DNA of 64,000 nt from Prado023 sp963714995 (GCA_963714995.1 CAVQQP010000019.1:248001-312000); one strand, 5' to 3'. Shown: positions 15,747-24,702, counted from the first letter of the stretch. The notes: generated by a model from the letters alone, not told the origin. A program made the numbers and translations.

Positions 15747-16775
15747 ATGTTCCCCGTGCTGCGCACTGCCCGCCTGGTGATCCGCCCGGTGCGCCCCGAC
15801 GACGTCGACCCGCTGTTCGAGCGGCGCAACGACCCGGCTGTGGCCGAGCTCCAGGCCTGGGACACGCCCTACCCGCGCCAGCGGGCCGAGGCGATCGTCA
15901 CCGAGGTCCTGGCGATGGACGGGCCGGTCGACGGCCAGTGGTTCATGGCCACGATCGTGGAGACGGCCACCGACGAGATCGTGGGCGACCTCGTGCTGCA
16001 CCCGACGAACGAGTTGCGCACCGCCGAGGTCGGGTACTCCCTGAGCTCCCAGCACTGGGGCAAGGGCTACGCCGCCGAGGCCCTCGAGGCGTTCGTGGCG
16101 TGGATCATCGAGGCGCTGCCCGTGACCCGGCTGGCCGGGATGCTCCACCCGGACAACCGGGCCTCAGCGATGGTCCTGGAGCGGACCGGGTTCGTGTTCG
16201 AGGGCCACACGCGGCTGTCGTTCTGGATCGGCGACGACAACTCCGACGACTGGATCTACGGGATGACCCGCGCGGACTGGCAGGCCTGGCGCGACCGCCC
16301 GCGCACCGCACCCGGGGACGTGCGCCTGGCCCCGGTGACGCAGGCGAACAAGGCCGCGGTCCTCGCCCTGCGCACGCACCACAGCCAGCAGGCTTTCGTC
16401 GCGCCCATGCTGCAGTCGTTCGCTGACGCGCTGCTCCCGGAGATCGTGGACGGGGCACCGGTCGTGCCGTGGATGCGGGCGATCGAGGCGGACGACGAAA
16501 CGGTTGGCTTCACGATGCTGGCCCGCACGACGCCGAACCACCCTGAGCCCTACCTGTGGCGGCTGCTGATCGACCGGATGCATCAACGGCGTGGGATCGC
16601 CTCCCGCGCACTGGCGCTGATCGCCGAGGAGTGCCGCGCGATGGGCGACAGCACGCTGCTCGTCAGCTGGGTCGAGGGCAAGGGCTCACCGCGGCCCTTC
16701 TACCTGGCACACGGGTTCGTCCCCACGGGCCGGATCGTCGATGGCGAGACCGAGGCGCGCCTGCAGCTGGGCTGA
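15747..16775 (+). CDS. Tandem GNAT acetyltransferase
   Basis: A 342-residue protein with two acetyl-CoA-dependent N-acetyltransferase domains. The first (about 1-175) resembles RimJ/RimL enzymes: LRTARLVIRPVRPDDVDPLF, GYSLSSQHWGKGYAAEAL as the acetyl-CoA loop, and HPDNRASAMVLERTGF. The second (about 185-342) carries LLIDRMHQRRGIASRALALI and ends with a GNAT-type FYLAHGFVPTG. The substrate is unknown. The gene stands alone on the + strand ahead of the leuA leader and appears to have its own leaderless promoter. Confidence 0.88.
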   Translation: MFPVLRTARLVIRPVRPDDVDPLFERRNDPAVAELQAWDTPYPRQRAEAIVTEVLAMDGPVDGQWFMATIVETATDEIVGDLVLHPTNELRTAEVGYSLSSQHWGKGYAAEALEAFVAWIIEALPVTRLAGMLHPDNRASAMVLERTGFVFEGHTRLSFWIGDDNSDDWIYGMTRADWQAWRDRPRTAPGDVRLAPVTQANKAAVLALRTHHSQQAFVAPMLQSFADALLPEIVDGAPVVPWMRAIEADDETVGFTMLARTTPNHPEPYLWRLLIDRMHQRRGIASRALALIAEECRAMGDSTLLVSWVEGKGSPRPFYLAHGFVPTGRIVDGETEARLQLG

Positions 16776-16865
16776 CCGGACGACAGCTCAGAGCGAACCG
16801 GCCCACTCCGGACCGCCCGGGACGACCTCCGGGAACGGCGCGTGCGCTCCTGCCCGGCCATGCGC

Positions 16866-16871
16866 TACCCT
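16866..16871 (+). promoter_or_regulatory. -10-like hexamer for the leuA leader
   Basis: TACCCT, 7 bases before the leader-peptide ATG at 16879. The -35 region is not recognisable. Confidence 0.5.
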
Positions 16872-16878
16872 GTTCCCG

Positions 16879-16923
16879 ATGTTCACCGTGCGACTGCTCC
16901 TTGGTAGCCGCGGCGGGGCCTGA
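16879..16923 (+). CDS. leuA leader peptide MFTVRLLLGSRGGA
   Basis: A 14-residue frame with three consecutive Leu codons (CTG CTC CTT) 91 bases before leuA. It is preceded by TACCCT at 7 bases and followed by two mutually exclusive stem-loops. Leucine is the end product and feedback inhibitor of the LeuA pathway, so stalling at the Leu run is a plausible sensor. Leu-rich leaders ahead of leuA have been predicted in other actinobacteria. Length and layout match the cimA leader peptide exactly. Confidence 0.78.
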   Translation: MFTVRLLLGSRGGA

Positions 16924-16926
16924 TCC

Positions 16927-16986
16927 AACCGGCTCCCCTGTCGCGGGTGATCGCGTGCGCCGGTTCGAGACCCCACGGGTCGAACC
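16927..16986 (+). promoter_or_regulatory. Alternative hairpins of the leuA leader
   Basis: AACCGGC (16927-16933) pairs with GCCGGTT (16959-16965), or GGTTCGA (16962-16968) pairs with TCGAACC (16980-16986). The two stems share GGTT and cannot form together. An inner CCC/GGG can extend the second. There is no T run, so the output may be Rho-dependent termination or translation control rather than intrinsic termination. Confidence 0.6.
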
Positions 16987-17014
16987 CCAGACACAGCCCC
17001 AGGAGCAGAAGATC

Positions 17015-18781
17015 ATGAGCACAACCTCGTCCGCACCGTACTCCCAGCGCACCGCCCAGAAGCCGTCCCCGATGGCCTACCAGCGCTACTCCACCTTCAC
17101 CCCCGTCGCCCTGGCCGACCGCACCTGGCCGGGCACGGTCATCACCGAGGCGCCGCGCTGGTGCGCGGTCGACCTGCGCGACGGCAACCAGGCCCTGATC
17201 GACCCGATGACCCCCGACCGCAAGCGCCGCATGTTCGAGCTGCTGGTCCGGATGGGCTACAAGGAGATCGAGGTCGGCTTCCCGTCGGCCAGCCAGACGG
17301 ACTTCGACTTCGTCCGCGAGCTGATCGAGGGCGACCTCATCCCCGACGACGTGGTGATCCAGGTCCTGACCCAGGCCCGCGAGCACCTGATCGAGCGGAC
17401 CTACGAGGCGATCCGCGGGGCCAAGCAGGCCATCGTGCACCTGTACAACTCGACGTCCACGCTGCAGCGCCGGGTGGTGTTCGGCCTGGACAGGGACGGC
17501 ATCAAGGACATCGCCGTGCACGGCGCGCAGCTGTGCATGAAGTACGCCGAGCAGATCACCCCCGACACCGACATCTACTACGAGTACTCCCCCGAGTCCT
17601 ACACGGGCACCGAGCTGGAGTTCGCCGTCGAGGTCTGCAACGCCGTCAACGACGTGTGGCAGCCCACGCCGGAGCGCAAGGTCATCATCAACCTGCCCGC
17701 GACCGTCGAGATGGCCACGCCCAACGTGTACGCCGACTCGATCGAGTGGATGCACCGCAACCTGCGCCACCGCGACTCGATCGTCCTGAGCCTGCACCCG
17801 CACAACGACCGCGGCACCGCCGTCGCCGCCGCCGAGCTGGGCTTCATGGCCGGCGCGGACCGGATCGAGGGCTGCCTGTTCGGCAACGGCGAGCGCACCG
17901 GCAACGTCTGCCTGGTGACCCTGGGCATGAACCTGTTCAGCCAGGGCATCGACCCGCAGATCGACTTCCGCGACATCGACGAGATCCGCCGCACGGTGGA
18001 GTACTGCAACCAGCTGAAGGTGCCCGAGCGGCACCCGTACGGCGGCGACCTGGTGTTCACCGCGTTCAGCGGCTCGCACCAGGACGCGATCAACAAGGGC
18101 TTCAAGGCGATGGCCACCGACGCCGGCATGGCGGGCGTGCCCGTCGAGAAGTTCCGCTGGGAGGTCCCGTACCTGCCGATCGACCCGCACGACATCGGCC
18201 GCACGTACGAGGCCGTCATCCGCGTGAACAGCCAGTCCGGCAAGGGCGGCGTGGCCTACATCATGCGCACCGAGCACGGCCTGGAGCTGCCGCGGCGGCT
18301 GCAGATCGAGTTCTCCCAGGTGATCCAGCGGATGACCGACTCCGAGGGTGGCGAGGTGGCGCCGGCGCAGATGTACGAGATCTTCGCCGACGAGTACCTG
18401 CCTGTCCCGGAGATGCCGTGGGGCCGGCTCAAGCTGCGCCACGTCATGGTGGAGTCCGACGTGGACGGCGAGACGATGGTCCGCACGGTGATCCGCGACA
18501 ACGCCCACCACGCCCGGGAGTTCGAGGGCGTCGGGCACGGCAACGGCCCGATCGCCGCGTTCTGCGACGCCCTGGCAGCCCACCACATCGACGTCCGCGT
18601 CCTGGACTACTCCGAGCACGCGATGTCCGCCGGTGGCGACGCCAAGGCGGCCGCGTTCGTGGAGTGCGCGATCGGCGGTCGGGTGCTGTGGGGCGTCGGG
18701 ATCGACTCCTCGATCGTCACCGCGTCACTCAAGGCGATCATCTCCGCGGTCAACCGGGCGCAGCGCGACCAGGTCGGCTGA
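17015..18781 (+). CDS. leuA: 2-isopropylmalate synthase
   Basis: First committed enzyme of leucine synthesis, condensing 2-oxoisovalerate with acetyl-CoA. The 588-residue length is typical of the long actinobacterial form. The HMGL domain shows WCAVDLRDGNQALIDPM, SLHPHNDRGTAVAAAELG (metal-binding HxH) and GCLFGNGERTGNVCLVTLG. A C-terminal LeuA regulatory domain follows (FEGVGHGNGPIAAFCDAL, VLDYSEHAMSAGGDAKAAAF). The ATG at 17015 has an AGGAG ribosome binding site at 17001-17005. The upstream leader peptide suggests leucine-dependent attenuation. Confidence 0.97.
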   Translation: MSTTSSAPYSQRTAQKPSPMAYQRYSTFTPVALADRTWPGTVITEAPRWCAVDLRDGNQALIDPMTPDRKRRMFELLVRMGYKEIEVGFPSASQTDFDFVRELIEGDLIPDDVVIQVLTQAREHLIERTYEAIRGAKQAIVHLYNSTSTLQRRVVFGLDRDGIKDIAVHGAQLCMKYAEQITPDTDIYYEYSPESYTGTELEFAVEVCNAVNDVWQPTPERKVIINLPATVEMATPNVYADSIEWMHRNLRHRDSIVLSLHPHNDRGTAVAAAELGFMAGADRIEGCLFGNGERTGNVCLVTLGMNLFSQGIDPQIDFRDIDEIRRTVEYCNQLKVPERHPYGGDLVFTAFSGSHQDAINKGFKAMATDAGMAGVPVEKFRWEVPYLPIDPHDIGRTYEAVIRVNSQSGKGGVAYIMRTEHGLELPRRLQIEFSQVIQRMTDSEGGEVAPAQMYEIFADEYLPVPEMPWGRLKLRHVMVESDVDGETMVRTVIRDNAHHAREFEGVGHGNGPIAAFCDALAAHHIDVRVLDYSEHAMSAGGDAKAAAFVECAIGGRVLWGVGIDSSIVTASLKAIISAVNRAQRDQVG

Positions 18782-18797
18782 GGACCGAGCAGGGTTC

Positions 18798-18832
18798 GAG
18801 GGCCGCACCGGGATCACCCGGTCGCGGCCCTC
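18798..18832. terminator. Bidirectional terminator between leuA and the NIL gene
   Basis: GAGGGCCGC pairs with GCGGCCCTC, extended inward by ACCGGG/CCCGGT, about 15 base pairs around a short loop. It lies between two convergent genes. Confidence 0.8.
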
Positions 18833-18858
18833 GCCGCTGTCGCAGCCTCGACGCTGTG

Positions 18859-19107
18859 TCAGCCCTCGACGATGTCGCCGAGGACCGGGTCGACCTCGAT
18901 GCCCAGCGAGGTCAGGTACGCCTCGGCGGCATCGAGCTGCTCGGGCTCCCCGGACATCTCCAGGACCATCCAGCCGAAGTGGTCCTCGATGGACGCGCGC
19001 CGGATCGACGTGACGACGCCGTAGTCCACGCCCAGGTGGTACACGACGGGCTCTCGGACCTGGGTCTGGGGGAACGTCAGCCGGACGGGGCGATGCACTT
19101 CAGCCAT
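18859..19107 (-). CDS. Stand-alone NIL-domain protein
   Basis: An 82-residue protein composed of one NIL domain, the ACT-like ligand-binding fold also found at the C-terminus of methionine ABC transporter ATPases. It starts VRLTFPQTQVREPVVYHLGV, then DYGVVTSIRRASIEDHFGWM, and ends GEPEQLDAAEAYLTSLGIEV. Sulfur amino acid binding is a family-based guess. The ATG start is supported by TACAGT 7 bases upstream (19115-19120). It lies convergent with leuA and just downstream of serA on the same strand. Confidence 0.88.
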   Translation of the reverse strand: MAEVHRPVRLTFPQTQVREPVVYHLGVDYGVVTSIRRASIEDHFGWMVLEMSGEPEQLDAAEAYLTSLGIEVDPVLGDIVEG

Positions 19108-19114
19108 GCGGCCA

Positions 19115-19120
19115 ACTGTA
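19115..19120 (-). promoter_or_regulatory. -10-like hexamer for the NIL gene
   Basis: TACAGT on the minus strand, 7 bases before the ATG at 19107. Confidence 0.5.
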
Positions 19121-19154
19121 GTGCTCCGCCCCCGGGGTGCGCCCCCGTACCGGA

Positions 19155-20741
19155 TCAGACGAGGTCGACGCTGCGCACCAGGTCGGCCTCGATCTCACGG
19201 GCGATCCCAGCGAGCACCTCGGCCCCCGGCGAGGCATCGACGGTGAGCACCATGACGGCCTGTCCGCCGACGGCGTCGCGCGAGACCTGCATCCCACCGA
19301 TGTTCACCCCGGCGTGGCCCAGCGCCCCACCGACCGCGCCCACGACACCGGGACGATCCGCGTAGCGCATCACGACCAGGTGCTCGGACAGCGGCACCTC
19401 GAGGTCGAAGTCGTCGATCTCCACCAGCTTGGCGATGTTGCGCGGACCGGACAGCGTGCCGCCGACCCGCAGTGACGTGCCGTCGGTCAGGGCCAGGCGC
19501 ACCCGCACGAGGTTGCGGTGGTCGCCGGCGTCCGCGTCGGTCACCAGGGCGGCCTCGATGCCGCGGTCCCTGGCGATGACCGGGGCGTTGACGTAGGAGA
19601 CCTGCTCCTCCGACAGCGGGGTGAAGACGCCCTTGAGCGCCGAGAGCTCGAGGATCTTCACGTCGTTCTCCGTGACCTCGCCGCGGACCTCGGTCTCGAT
19701 GGCGGCGACCGGGGCGCCGGCCAGGGCGGAGGCGATCTGGCCCAGGGCCTCGGTCAGCGGCAGCATCGGGCGGACATCGTCGGCGATGGCCCCACCCTTG
19801 ACGTTCACGGCATCGGGGACGAGCTCGCCGGCCAGCGCCAGGCGCACGGACTTGGCCACGGCGATGCCGGCCTTCTCCTGCGCCTCGTCGGTGGAGGCGC
19901 CCAGGTGCGGGGTGACGACGACCTGCTCCAGGCTCATCAGCGGGGAGTCGGTGCACGGCTCCTTGGCCCACACGTCGATGCCCGCGCCGGCGACGCGGCC
20001 GTCGACGATCGCCTCGTAGAGGGCGGCCTCGTCGACGATGCCACCACGTGCGGCGTTGATGATCCGCACCGTCGGCTTGACCTTGTGCAGCGCCTCGTCG
20101 CCGATCAGGCCGATGGTCTCCGGCGTCTTGGGCAGGTGCACGGTGATGAAGTCACTGGCGGCCAGCAGCTCGTCGAGGGACACCATGCGGATGCCGATCT
20201 GGGCGGCCCGCGCGGGCTGGACGTAGGGGTCGTAGGCGATGAGTGTCACGCCGAACGCGCTCAGCCGCTGGGCGACGAGCATGCCGATCCGGCCGAGGCC
20301 GACCACGCCGACCACCTTGTCGGCGAGCTCGACGCCGGTGTACTTGGAGCGCTTCCAGGCACCGCCCTTGAGTGCGTCGTTCGCCGGGGCGATGTGCCGG
20401 GCGCTGGCCAGGAGCAGGGCGATGGCCAGCTCGGCCGCCGAGCCGATGTTGGACGTGGGGGCGTTGACCACCATCACGCCGGCCTGGGTGGCGGCGGGGA
20501 CATCGACGTTGTCCAGTCCCACGCCGGCACGGGCGACCACCTTGAGGCGGCGGGCCGCTGCGATCGCCTCGGCATCGACCTTCGTGGCCGAGCGGATCAG
20601 GATCGCATCGACGTCGGCGATGGCCGTCAGCAGCTCCGAGCGATCCGCGCCGTCGCAGTAGCGGATCTCGAAGTCGGGCCCGAGGGCGTCGACAGTGGCG
20701 GGGCTGAGTTCCTCGGCGATCAGGACGATGGGCTTGCTCAC
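19155..20741 (-). CDS. serA: D-3-phosphoglycerate dehydrogenase
   Basis: Catalyses the first step of serine synthesis, oxidising 3-phosphoglycerate with NAD. The about 528-residue length marks the long actinobacterial form. The NAD-binding motif is VGVVGLGRIGMLVAQRL and the catalytic region includes INAARGGIVDEAAL and TPHLGASTDEAQEKAG. An intervening ASB-type domain follows, and then a C-terminal ACT domain (RYADRPGVVGAVGGALGHAG) for serine feedback. I prefer the GTG at 20741, which has AGAGGG 8 bases upstream, over the GTG at 20750. Confidence 0.96.
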   Translation of the reverse strand: MSKPIVLIAEELSPATVDALGPDFEIRYCDGADRSELLTAIADVDAILIRSATKVDAEAIAAARRLKVVARAGVGLDNVDVPAATQAGVMVVNAPTSNIGSAAELAIALLLASARHIAPANDALKGGAWKRSKYTGVELADKVVGVVGLGRIGMLVAQRLSAFGVTLIAYDPYVQPARAAQIGIRMVSLDELLAASDFITVHLPKTPETIGLIGDEALHKVKPTVRIINAARGGIVDEAALYEAIVDGRVAGAGIDVWAKEPCTDSPLMSLEQVVVTPHLGASTDEAQEKAGIAVAKSVRLALAGELVPDAVNVKGGAIADDVRPMLPLTEALGQIASALAGAPVAAIETEVRGEVTENDVKILELSALKGVFTPLSEEQVSYVNAPVIARDRGIEAALVTDADAGDHRNLVRVRLALTDGTSLRVGGTLSGPRNIAKLVEIDDFDLEVPLSEHLVVMRYADRPGVVGAVGGALGHAGVNIGGMQVSRDAVGGQAVMVLTVDASPGAEVLAGIAREIEADLVRSVDLV

Positions 20742-20750
20742 GGTAGGCAC

Positions 20751-21183
20751 CCTCTTGACGGACCCACGGGGTCGATCCCCACGGCTGGGCCAATTCTAAC
20801 GACCACCCACCTGGCGGGTCCGGCACCCCGAAGGTCCCGAACGAACAGGCGAACGGCCCCCAACCGACAGGTTGGCCACTGGCGGCACCCCCGGTCGAAC
20901 GCCGGACGCACCGGACGCGCGAGCCGGCCTTGGGACCGTCGCAGCAGACTCCGTGTCGCTCGGGTGCATCCGTACCGGGGGTTGCGGCCGAAGTAGGAGT
21001 GTGTGGGGCCACCAGCCCCACCCCGAAGCCCCCGATCCACTCCCGTCACGACGGGTACGGACCTCCTGAGGGGCGAATGACCCCCCGGAGCCGGCGCTCA
21101 GGGGGGTCATTCGTCGGACGGGGTGGGGTCGGGGTCAGCGGGCCGCGGTGCTGGACTGCGGCCCGCCTCGCCTCCCGGTCGGG
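20751..21183. other. 433-bp intergenic region between ilvC and serA
   Basis: It contains the ilvC-side terminator (21075-21114) and the serA promoter region. A small palindrome, CCAACC-GACA-GGTTGG (20870-20885), lies about 130 bases before serA and could be an operator. I see no gene or RNA. Confidence 0.5.
21075..21114 (-). terminator. Terminator of the ilvC transcript
   Basis: A perfect 13-bp stem, CGAATGACCCCCC (21075-21087) with GGGGGGTCATTCG (21102-21114), around a 14-base loop, about 70 bases beyond the ilvC stop. No T run follows. Confidence 0.75.
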
Positions 21184-22212
21184 TCAGCGGGCCGCGGTGC
21201 CCTCCACGTAGTCGCTGTCCGAGGTCTTCACCCAGCTCATCAGCTTGCGCAGCTCGCGGCCGGTCTCCTCGATCGGGTGGGCCTCACCCGCTGCGCGCAA
21301 GGCCTTGAACTCCGGGGCGCCGGCGTCCTGGTCGTCGATGAAGCGCTGGGCGAAGGCACCGGACTGGATGTCGGCGAGCACGGCCTTCATGTTCTCCTTG
21401 ACGTGCGGGTCGATGACCCGCGGGCCGGACACGTAGTCGCCGTACTCGGCCGTGTCCGAGATGCTCCAGCGCTGCTTGGCGATGCCGCCCTCGTACATGA
21501 GGTCGACGATCAGCTTCAGCTCGTGCAGGCACTCGAAGTACGCGACCTCGGGCTGGTATCCGGCCTCCGTGAGCACCTCGAAGCCGGTCTGCACCAGCTT
21601 GGAGGCGCCACCGCAGAGCACGGCCTGCTCGCCGAACAGGTCGGTCTCGGTCTCCTCGGTGAACGTGGTCTTGATCCCGCCGGCGCGCAGCGCGCCGATC
21701 GCCTTCGCGTAGGACAGCGTCAGGTCCCACGCCCCACCGGTGGCGTCCTGCTCGACGGCCACGATCGCGGGCACGCCGCGCCCGGCCACGTACTCGCGGC
21801 GGACCAGGTGACCCGGGCCCTTCGGGGCGACCATGCAGACGTCCACGTCGGCCGGGGGCTTCACGTAGCCGAAGCGGATGTTGAACCCGTGGGCGAAGAA
21901 CAGGGCGTCACCGGCCTTGAGGTTCGGGGCGATCGCCTCGGCGTACAGCCCGCGCTGGGCGGGGTCCGGCACCAGGACCATGATCAGGTCGGCCTCGGCA
22001 CACGCCGTGGCCGGGTCGACGACCCGCAGGCCCTCGGCCTCGGCCTTCGCACGGCTCTTGGAGCCCTCGGCCAGGCCGACGCGCACGTCGACCCCGGAGT
22101 CGCGCAGGCTCAGCGCATGGGCGTGGCCCTGGCTGCCGTATCCGAGCACGGCGACCTTGCGGCCCTGGATGATCGAGAGGTCGGCGTCATCGTCGTAGAA
22201 CAGCTCAGCCAC
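21184..22212 (-). CDS. ilvC: Ketol-acid reductoisomerase
   Basis: Class I NADPH-dependent enzyme that isomerises and reduces acetolactate or acetohydroxybutyrate in Val/Leu/Ile synthesis. The 342-residue length fits class I. The nucleotide-binding motif is VAVLGYGSQGHAHALSLRDS. The metal and catalytic region includes DLFGEQAVLCGG and YFECLHELKLIVDLMYEGG. The GTG at 22212 has AAGGAG 7 bases upstream; the longer open frame to 22281 lacks family similarity at its N-terminus. It follows ilvN by about 200 bases with a perfect hairpin between them. Confidence 0.96.
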   Translation of the reverse strand: MAELFYDDDADLSIIQGRKVAVLGYGSQGHAHALSLRDSGVDVRVGLAEGSKSRAKAEAEGLRVVDPATACAEADLIMVLVPDPAQRGLYAEAIAPNLKAGDALFFAHGFNIRFGYVKPPADVDVCMVAPKGPGHLVRREYVAGRGVPAIVAVEQDATGGAWDLTLSYAKAIGALRAGGIKTTFTEETETDLFGEQAVLCGGASKLVQTGFEVLTEAGYQPEVAYFECLHELKLIVDLMYEGGIAKQRWSISDTAEYGDYVSGPRVIDPHVKENMKAVLADIQSGAFAQRFIDDQDAGAPEFKALRAAGEAHPIEETGRELRKLMSWVKTSDSDYVEGTAAR

Positions 22213-22349
22213 TGTGGGGCTCCTTGGGTGTTGCGGCGCGCGTACGGCGCCGGGGATCGTCGGGTGTGCGCCGCAGCGCATGGTCGTCGGGGAGATTCTG
22301 TCACGGGTGGCTCAGCGGGCCTGCGGCGCACGAGGGACCCAGCGCGCAT

Positions 22350-22396
22350 GTTGGTAGTCGATTCGGTCGATCCAACGGTCGGAATCGACTACCAAC
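22350..22396. terminator. Perfect stem-loop between ilvN and ilvC
   Basis: GTTGGTAGTCGATTC (22350-22364) pairs perfectly with GAATCGACTACCAAC (22382-22396), 15 base pairs and a 17-base loop. It has no T run. It sits between two genes that are usually cotranscribed, so it may be a partial terminator or a processing site. Confidence 0.55.
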
Positions 22397-22410
22397 ACCG
22401 TTCGTCGGGG

Positions 22411-22935
22411 TCAGGCTGTCCGGTCGATCGGACGCAGGGCGCGCTCGGTCATGGACTTGGAGCCGCGGCCCAGGGCCACCGCCCCGGACTTGACCAGCTC
22501 GCGGATGCCGAACGGCTCGAGCACCCGCAGCAGCGCGTCGAGCTTGTCGCGGCTGCCGGTGGCCTCGATGGTGACGGCGTCCGGGGCCACGTCGACGACC
22601 CCTGCGCGGAACAGGGCAACGGTCTCCAGGACGTGGCTGCGGGTCGAGGCATCGGCGCGCACCTTGACCAGCATGAACTCCCGCTGGACCGAGGTCCCCG
22701 GCTCGAGCTCGACGATCTTGAGCACGTTGACCAGCTTGTTCAGCTGCTTGGTCACCTGCTCCAGCGGCAGGCCCTCGACCTCGACGACCAGGGTGATCCG
22801 CGAGACCTCGGGGGTCTCGGTCGGGCCGACCGCCAGCGACTCGATGTTGAACCCGCGCCGCGAGAAGAGCCCCGCGATCCGGGCCAGCACGCCCGGCTGG
22901 TCCTGGACCAGCACGCTCAGTGTGTGACGGCTCAT
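22411..22935 (-). CDS. ilvN: Acetolactate synthase small (regulatory) subunit
   Basis: Regulatory subunit conferring valine feedback on acetohydroxyacid synthase. The 174 residues start with an ACT domain (TLSVLVQDQPGVLARIAGLF, then SRRGFNIESLAVGPTE) and continue with the family C-terminal domain (EATGSRDKLDALLRVLEPFG, IRELVKSGAVALGRG). The start lies 3 bases beyond the ilvB stop codon, so the two are translated together. Confidence 0.96.
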   Translation of the reverse strand: MSRHTLSVLVQDQPGVLARIAGLFSRRGFNIESLAVGPTETPEVSRITLVVEVEGLPLEQVTKQLNKLVNVLKIVELEPGTSVQREFMLVKVRADASTRSHVLETVALFRAGVVDVAPDAVTIEATGSRDKLDALLRVLEPFGIRELVKSGAVALGRGSKSMTERALRPIDRTA

Positions 22936-22938
22936 CGC

Positions 22939-24702
22939 TCAGTCCTCCCGGTCCCACTTCGGCGCCATGTCGCGCGCGAACTTGATGTCAGAGTTGCTCG
23001 TGCCCGCGGCGACCATCGGCCACACCATGGCGTCCTTGTGGACCCGGAAGTCGACGACCACCGGCGCGTCGTTGATCGACATCGCCTTCTCGATCGTCCC
23101 GTCGACGTCCTCGGCGGAGTCGCAGCGCAGCCCGACGCAGCCGTAGGCGTCGGCCAGCTTCACGAAGTCCGGGACGCTGTGCGAGTGCAGGTCGGTGTTC
23201 GAGTAGCGCTCGTTGTAGAACAGCGACTGCCACTGGCGCACCATGCCCAGCGCGCCGTTGTTGATCAGGGCCACCTTGATCGGGATGTCGTTGATCGTGC
23301 AGGTGGCCAGCTCCTGGTTGGTCATCTGGAAGCAGCCGTCGCCGTCGATGGCCCACACGGTCTTCTCCGGGGCCCCGACCTTGGCGCCCATCGCAGCCGG
23401 CACCGCGAAGCCCATGGTGCCCAGCCCGCCGGAGTTGATCCACGTGCCCGGCTTCTCGTACTGCACGAACTGCGCGGCCCACATCTGGTGCTGGCCGACA
23501 CCGGCGACGTAGAGGGCGTCCGGACCGACGATCTGGCCCAGTCGCTCGATGACGTACTGCGGGGCGAGCGTCCCGTCGCTGGGGGTCTCGTAGCCCAGCG
23601 GGTACTTCTCCAGCCAGCGGTCCAGCTCGGCCCACCAGCCGGCGATGTCGAACGCCCGACCTGCGGCGAGCTCGGCCTGGATGGCCGCCACCAGCTCGGC
23701 GATGACCTCCTTGGCGTCGCCCACGATCGGGACGTCGGCGCGGCGGTTCTTCGAGATCTCGGCCGGGTCGATGTCGGCGTGGATGACCTTGGCGTTCGGG
23801 GCGAACGTCGACAGCTGGCCGGTGACCCGGTCGTCGAAGCGGGTGCCGAGGGCGATCAGCAGGTCCGAGGACTGCAGCGCCCCGACGGCGGCCACCGTCC
23901 CGTGCATGCCGGGCATGCCCAGGTTCTGCGGGTGGCTGTCGGGCAGCGCGCCGCGCGCCATGAGCGTCGTCACCACCGGGATGCCGGTGAGGTCAGCCAG
24001 GGCACGCAGCTCGGCGGCAGCACCGGCGCGGATGATCCCGCCGCCGACGTACAGCACCGGCTTGCGCGACTCCAGCATGAGTCGGGCGGCCTCACGGACC
24101 TGCTTGGTGTGCGGCCGGGTCGTCGGCTTGTACCCCGGGAGGTCCAGCCGCGAGGGCCAGTCGAAGGTCGTCTGCGCCTGCAGGGCGTCCTTGGAGATGT
24201 CCACGAGCACGGGGCCGGGACGACCGGTGCCCGCGATGTGGAAGGCCTCGGCGATCGCCCGGGGGATGTCATCGGCGCGGGTCACCAGGTAGTTGTGCTT
24301 GGTGACCGGCATCGTGATGCCCCGGATGTCGGCCTCCTGGAAGGCATCGGTGCCGATGGCGGCCGAGGTCACCTGGCCGGTGATGGCCACCATCGGCACC
24401 GAGTCCATGTACGCGTCAGCGATCGGCGTCACCAGGTTGGTGGCTCCCGGCCCGGAGGTCGCCATGCAGACCCCGACCCGTCCGGTCGCGTACGCGTAAC
24501 CCGCTGCTGCATGCCCTGCGCCCTGCTCGTGGCGGACGAGGATGTGCCGGACCTGGGTGGAGTCCATCAGCGGGTCGTACGCGGGCAGGATCGCTCCACC
24601 GGGGATGCCGAATACGGTGTCGACACCGGCGGCCTCCAGCGAGCGCACGAGGCTGCTGGCCCCGCTGATCGTCGTGGTGGATGGTGTGTGTGACGTCGAC
24701 AT
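22939..24702 (-). CDS. ilvB: Acetolactate synthase large (catalytic) subunit
   Basis: ThDP- and FAD-dependent acetohydroxyacid synthase, first common step of Val/Leu/Ile synthesis. The 587 residues show the N-terminal pyrimidine-binding region (SLEAAGVDTVFGIPGGAILP with the catalytic Glu in VRHEQGAGHAAAGYA), a central FAD-type domain (LGTRFDDRVTGQL) and the ThDP motif GDGCFQMTNQELATCTINDI. The ATG at 24702 gives a normal N-terminus. The longer frame from 24795 begins inside the attenuator stem and is rejected. The leader peptide and terminator upstream imply control by isoleucine and valine. Confidence 0.97.
   Translation of the reverse strand: MSTSHTPSTTTISGASSLVRSLEAAGVDTVFGIPGGAILPAYDPLMDSTQVRHILVRHEQGAGHAAAGYAYATGRVGVCMATSGPGATNLVTPIADAYMDSVPMVAITGQVTSAAIGTDAFQEADIRGITMPVTKHNYLVTRADDIPRAIAEAFHIAGTGRPGPVLVDISKDALQAQTTFDWPSRLDLPGYKPTTRPHTKQVREAARLMLESRKPVLYVGGGIIRAGAAAELRALADLTGIPVVTTLMARGALPDSHPQNLGMPGMHGTVAAVGALQSSDLLIALGTRFDDRVTGQLSTFAPNAKVIHADIDPAEISKNRRADVPIVGDAKEVIAELVAAIQAELAAGRAFDIAGWWAELDRWLEKYPLGYETPSDGTLAPQYVIERLGQIVGPDALYVAGVGQHQMWAAQFVQYEKPGTWINSGGLGTMGFAVPAAMGAKVGAPEKTVWAIDGDGCFQMTNQELATCTINDIPIKVALINNGALGMVRQWQSLFYNERYSNTDLHSHSVPDFVKLADAYGCVGLRCDSAEDVDGTIEKAMSINDAPVVVDFRVHKDAMVWPMVAAGTSNSDIKFARDMAPKWDRED

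Noticed and set aside
21148..24693. A 1181-codon rightward open frame
   Set aside because: It is antisense across ilvC, ilvN and ilvB, which are clearly real on the other strand.
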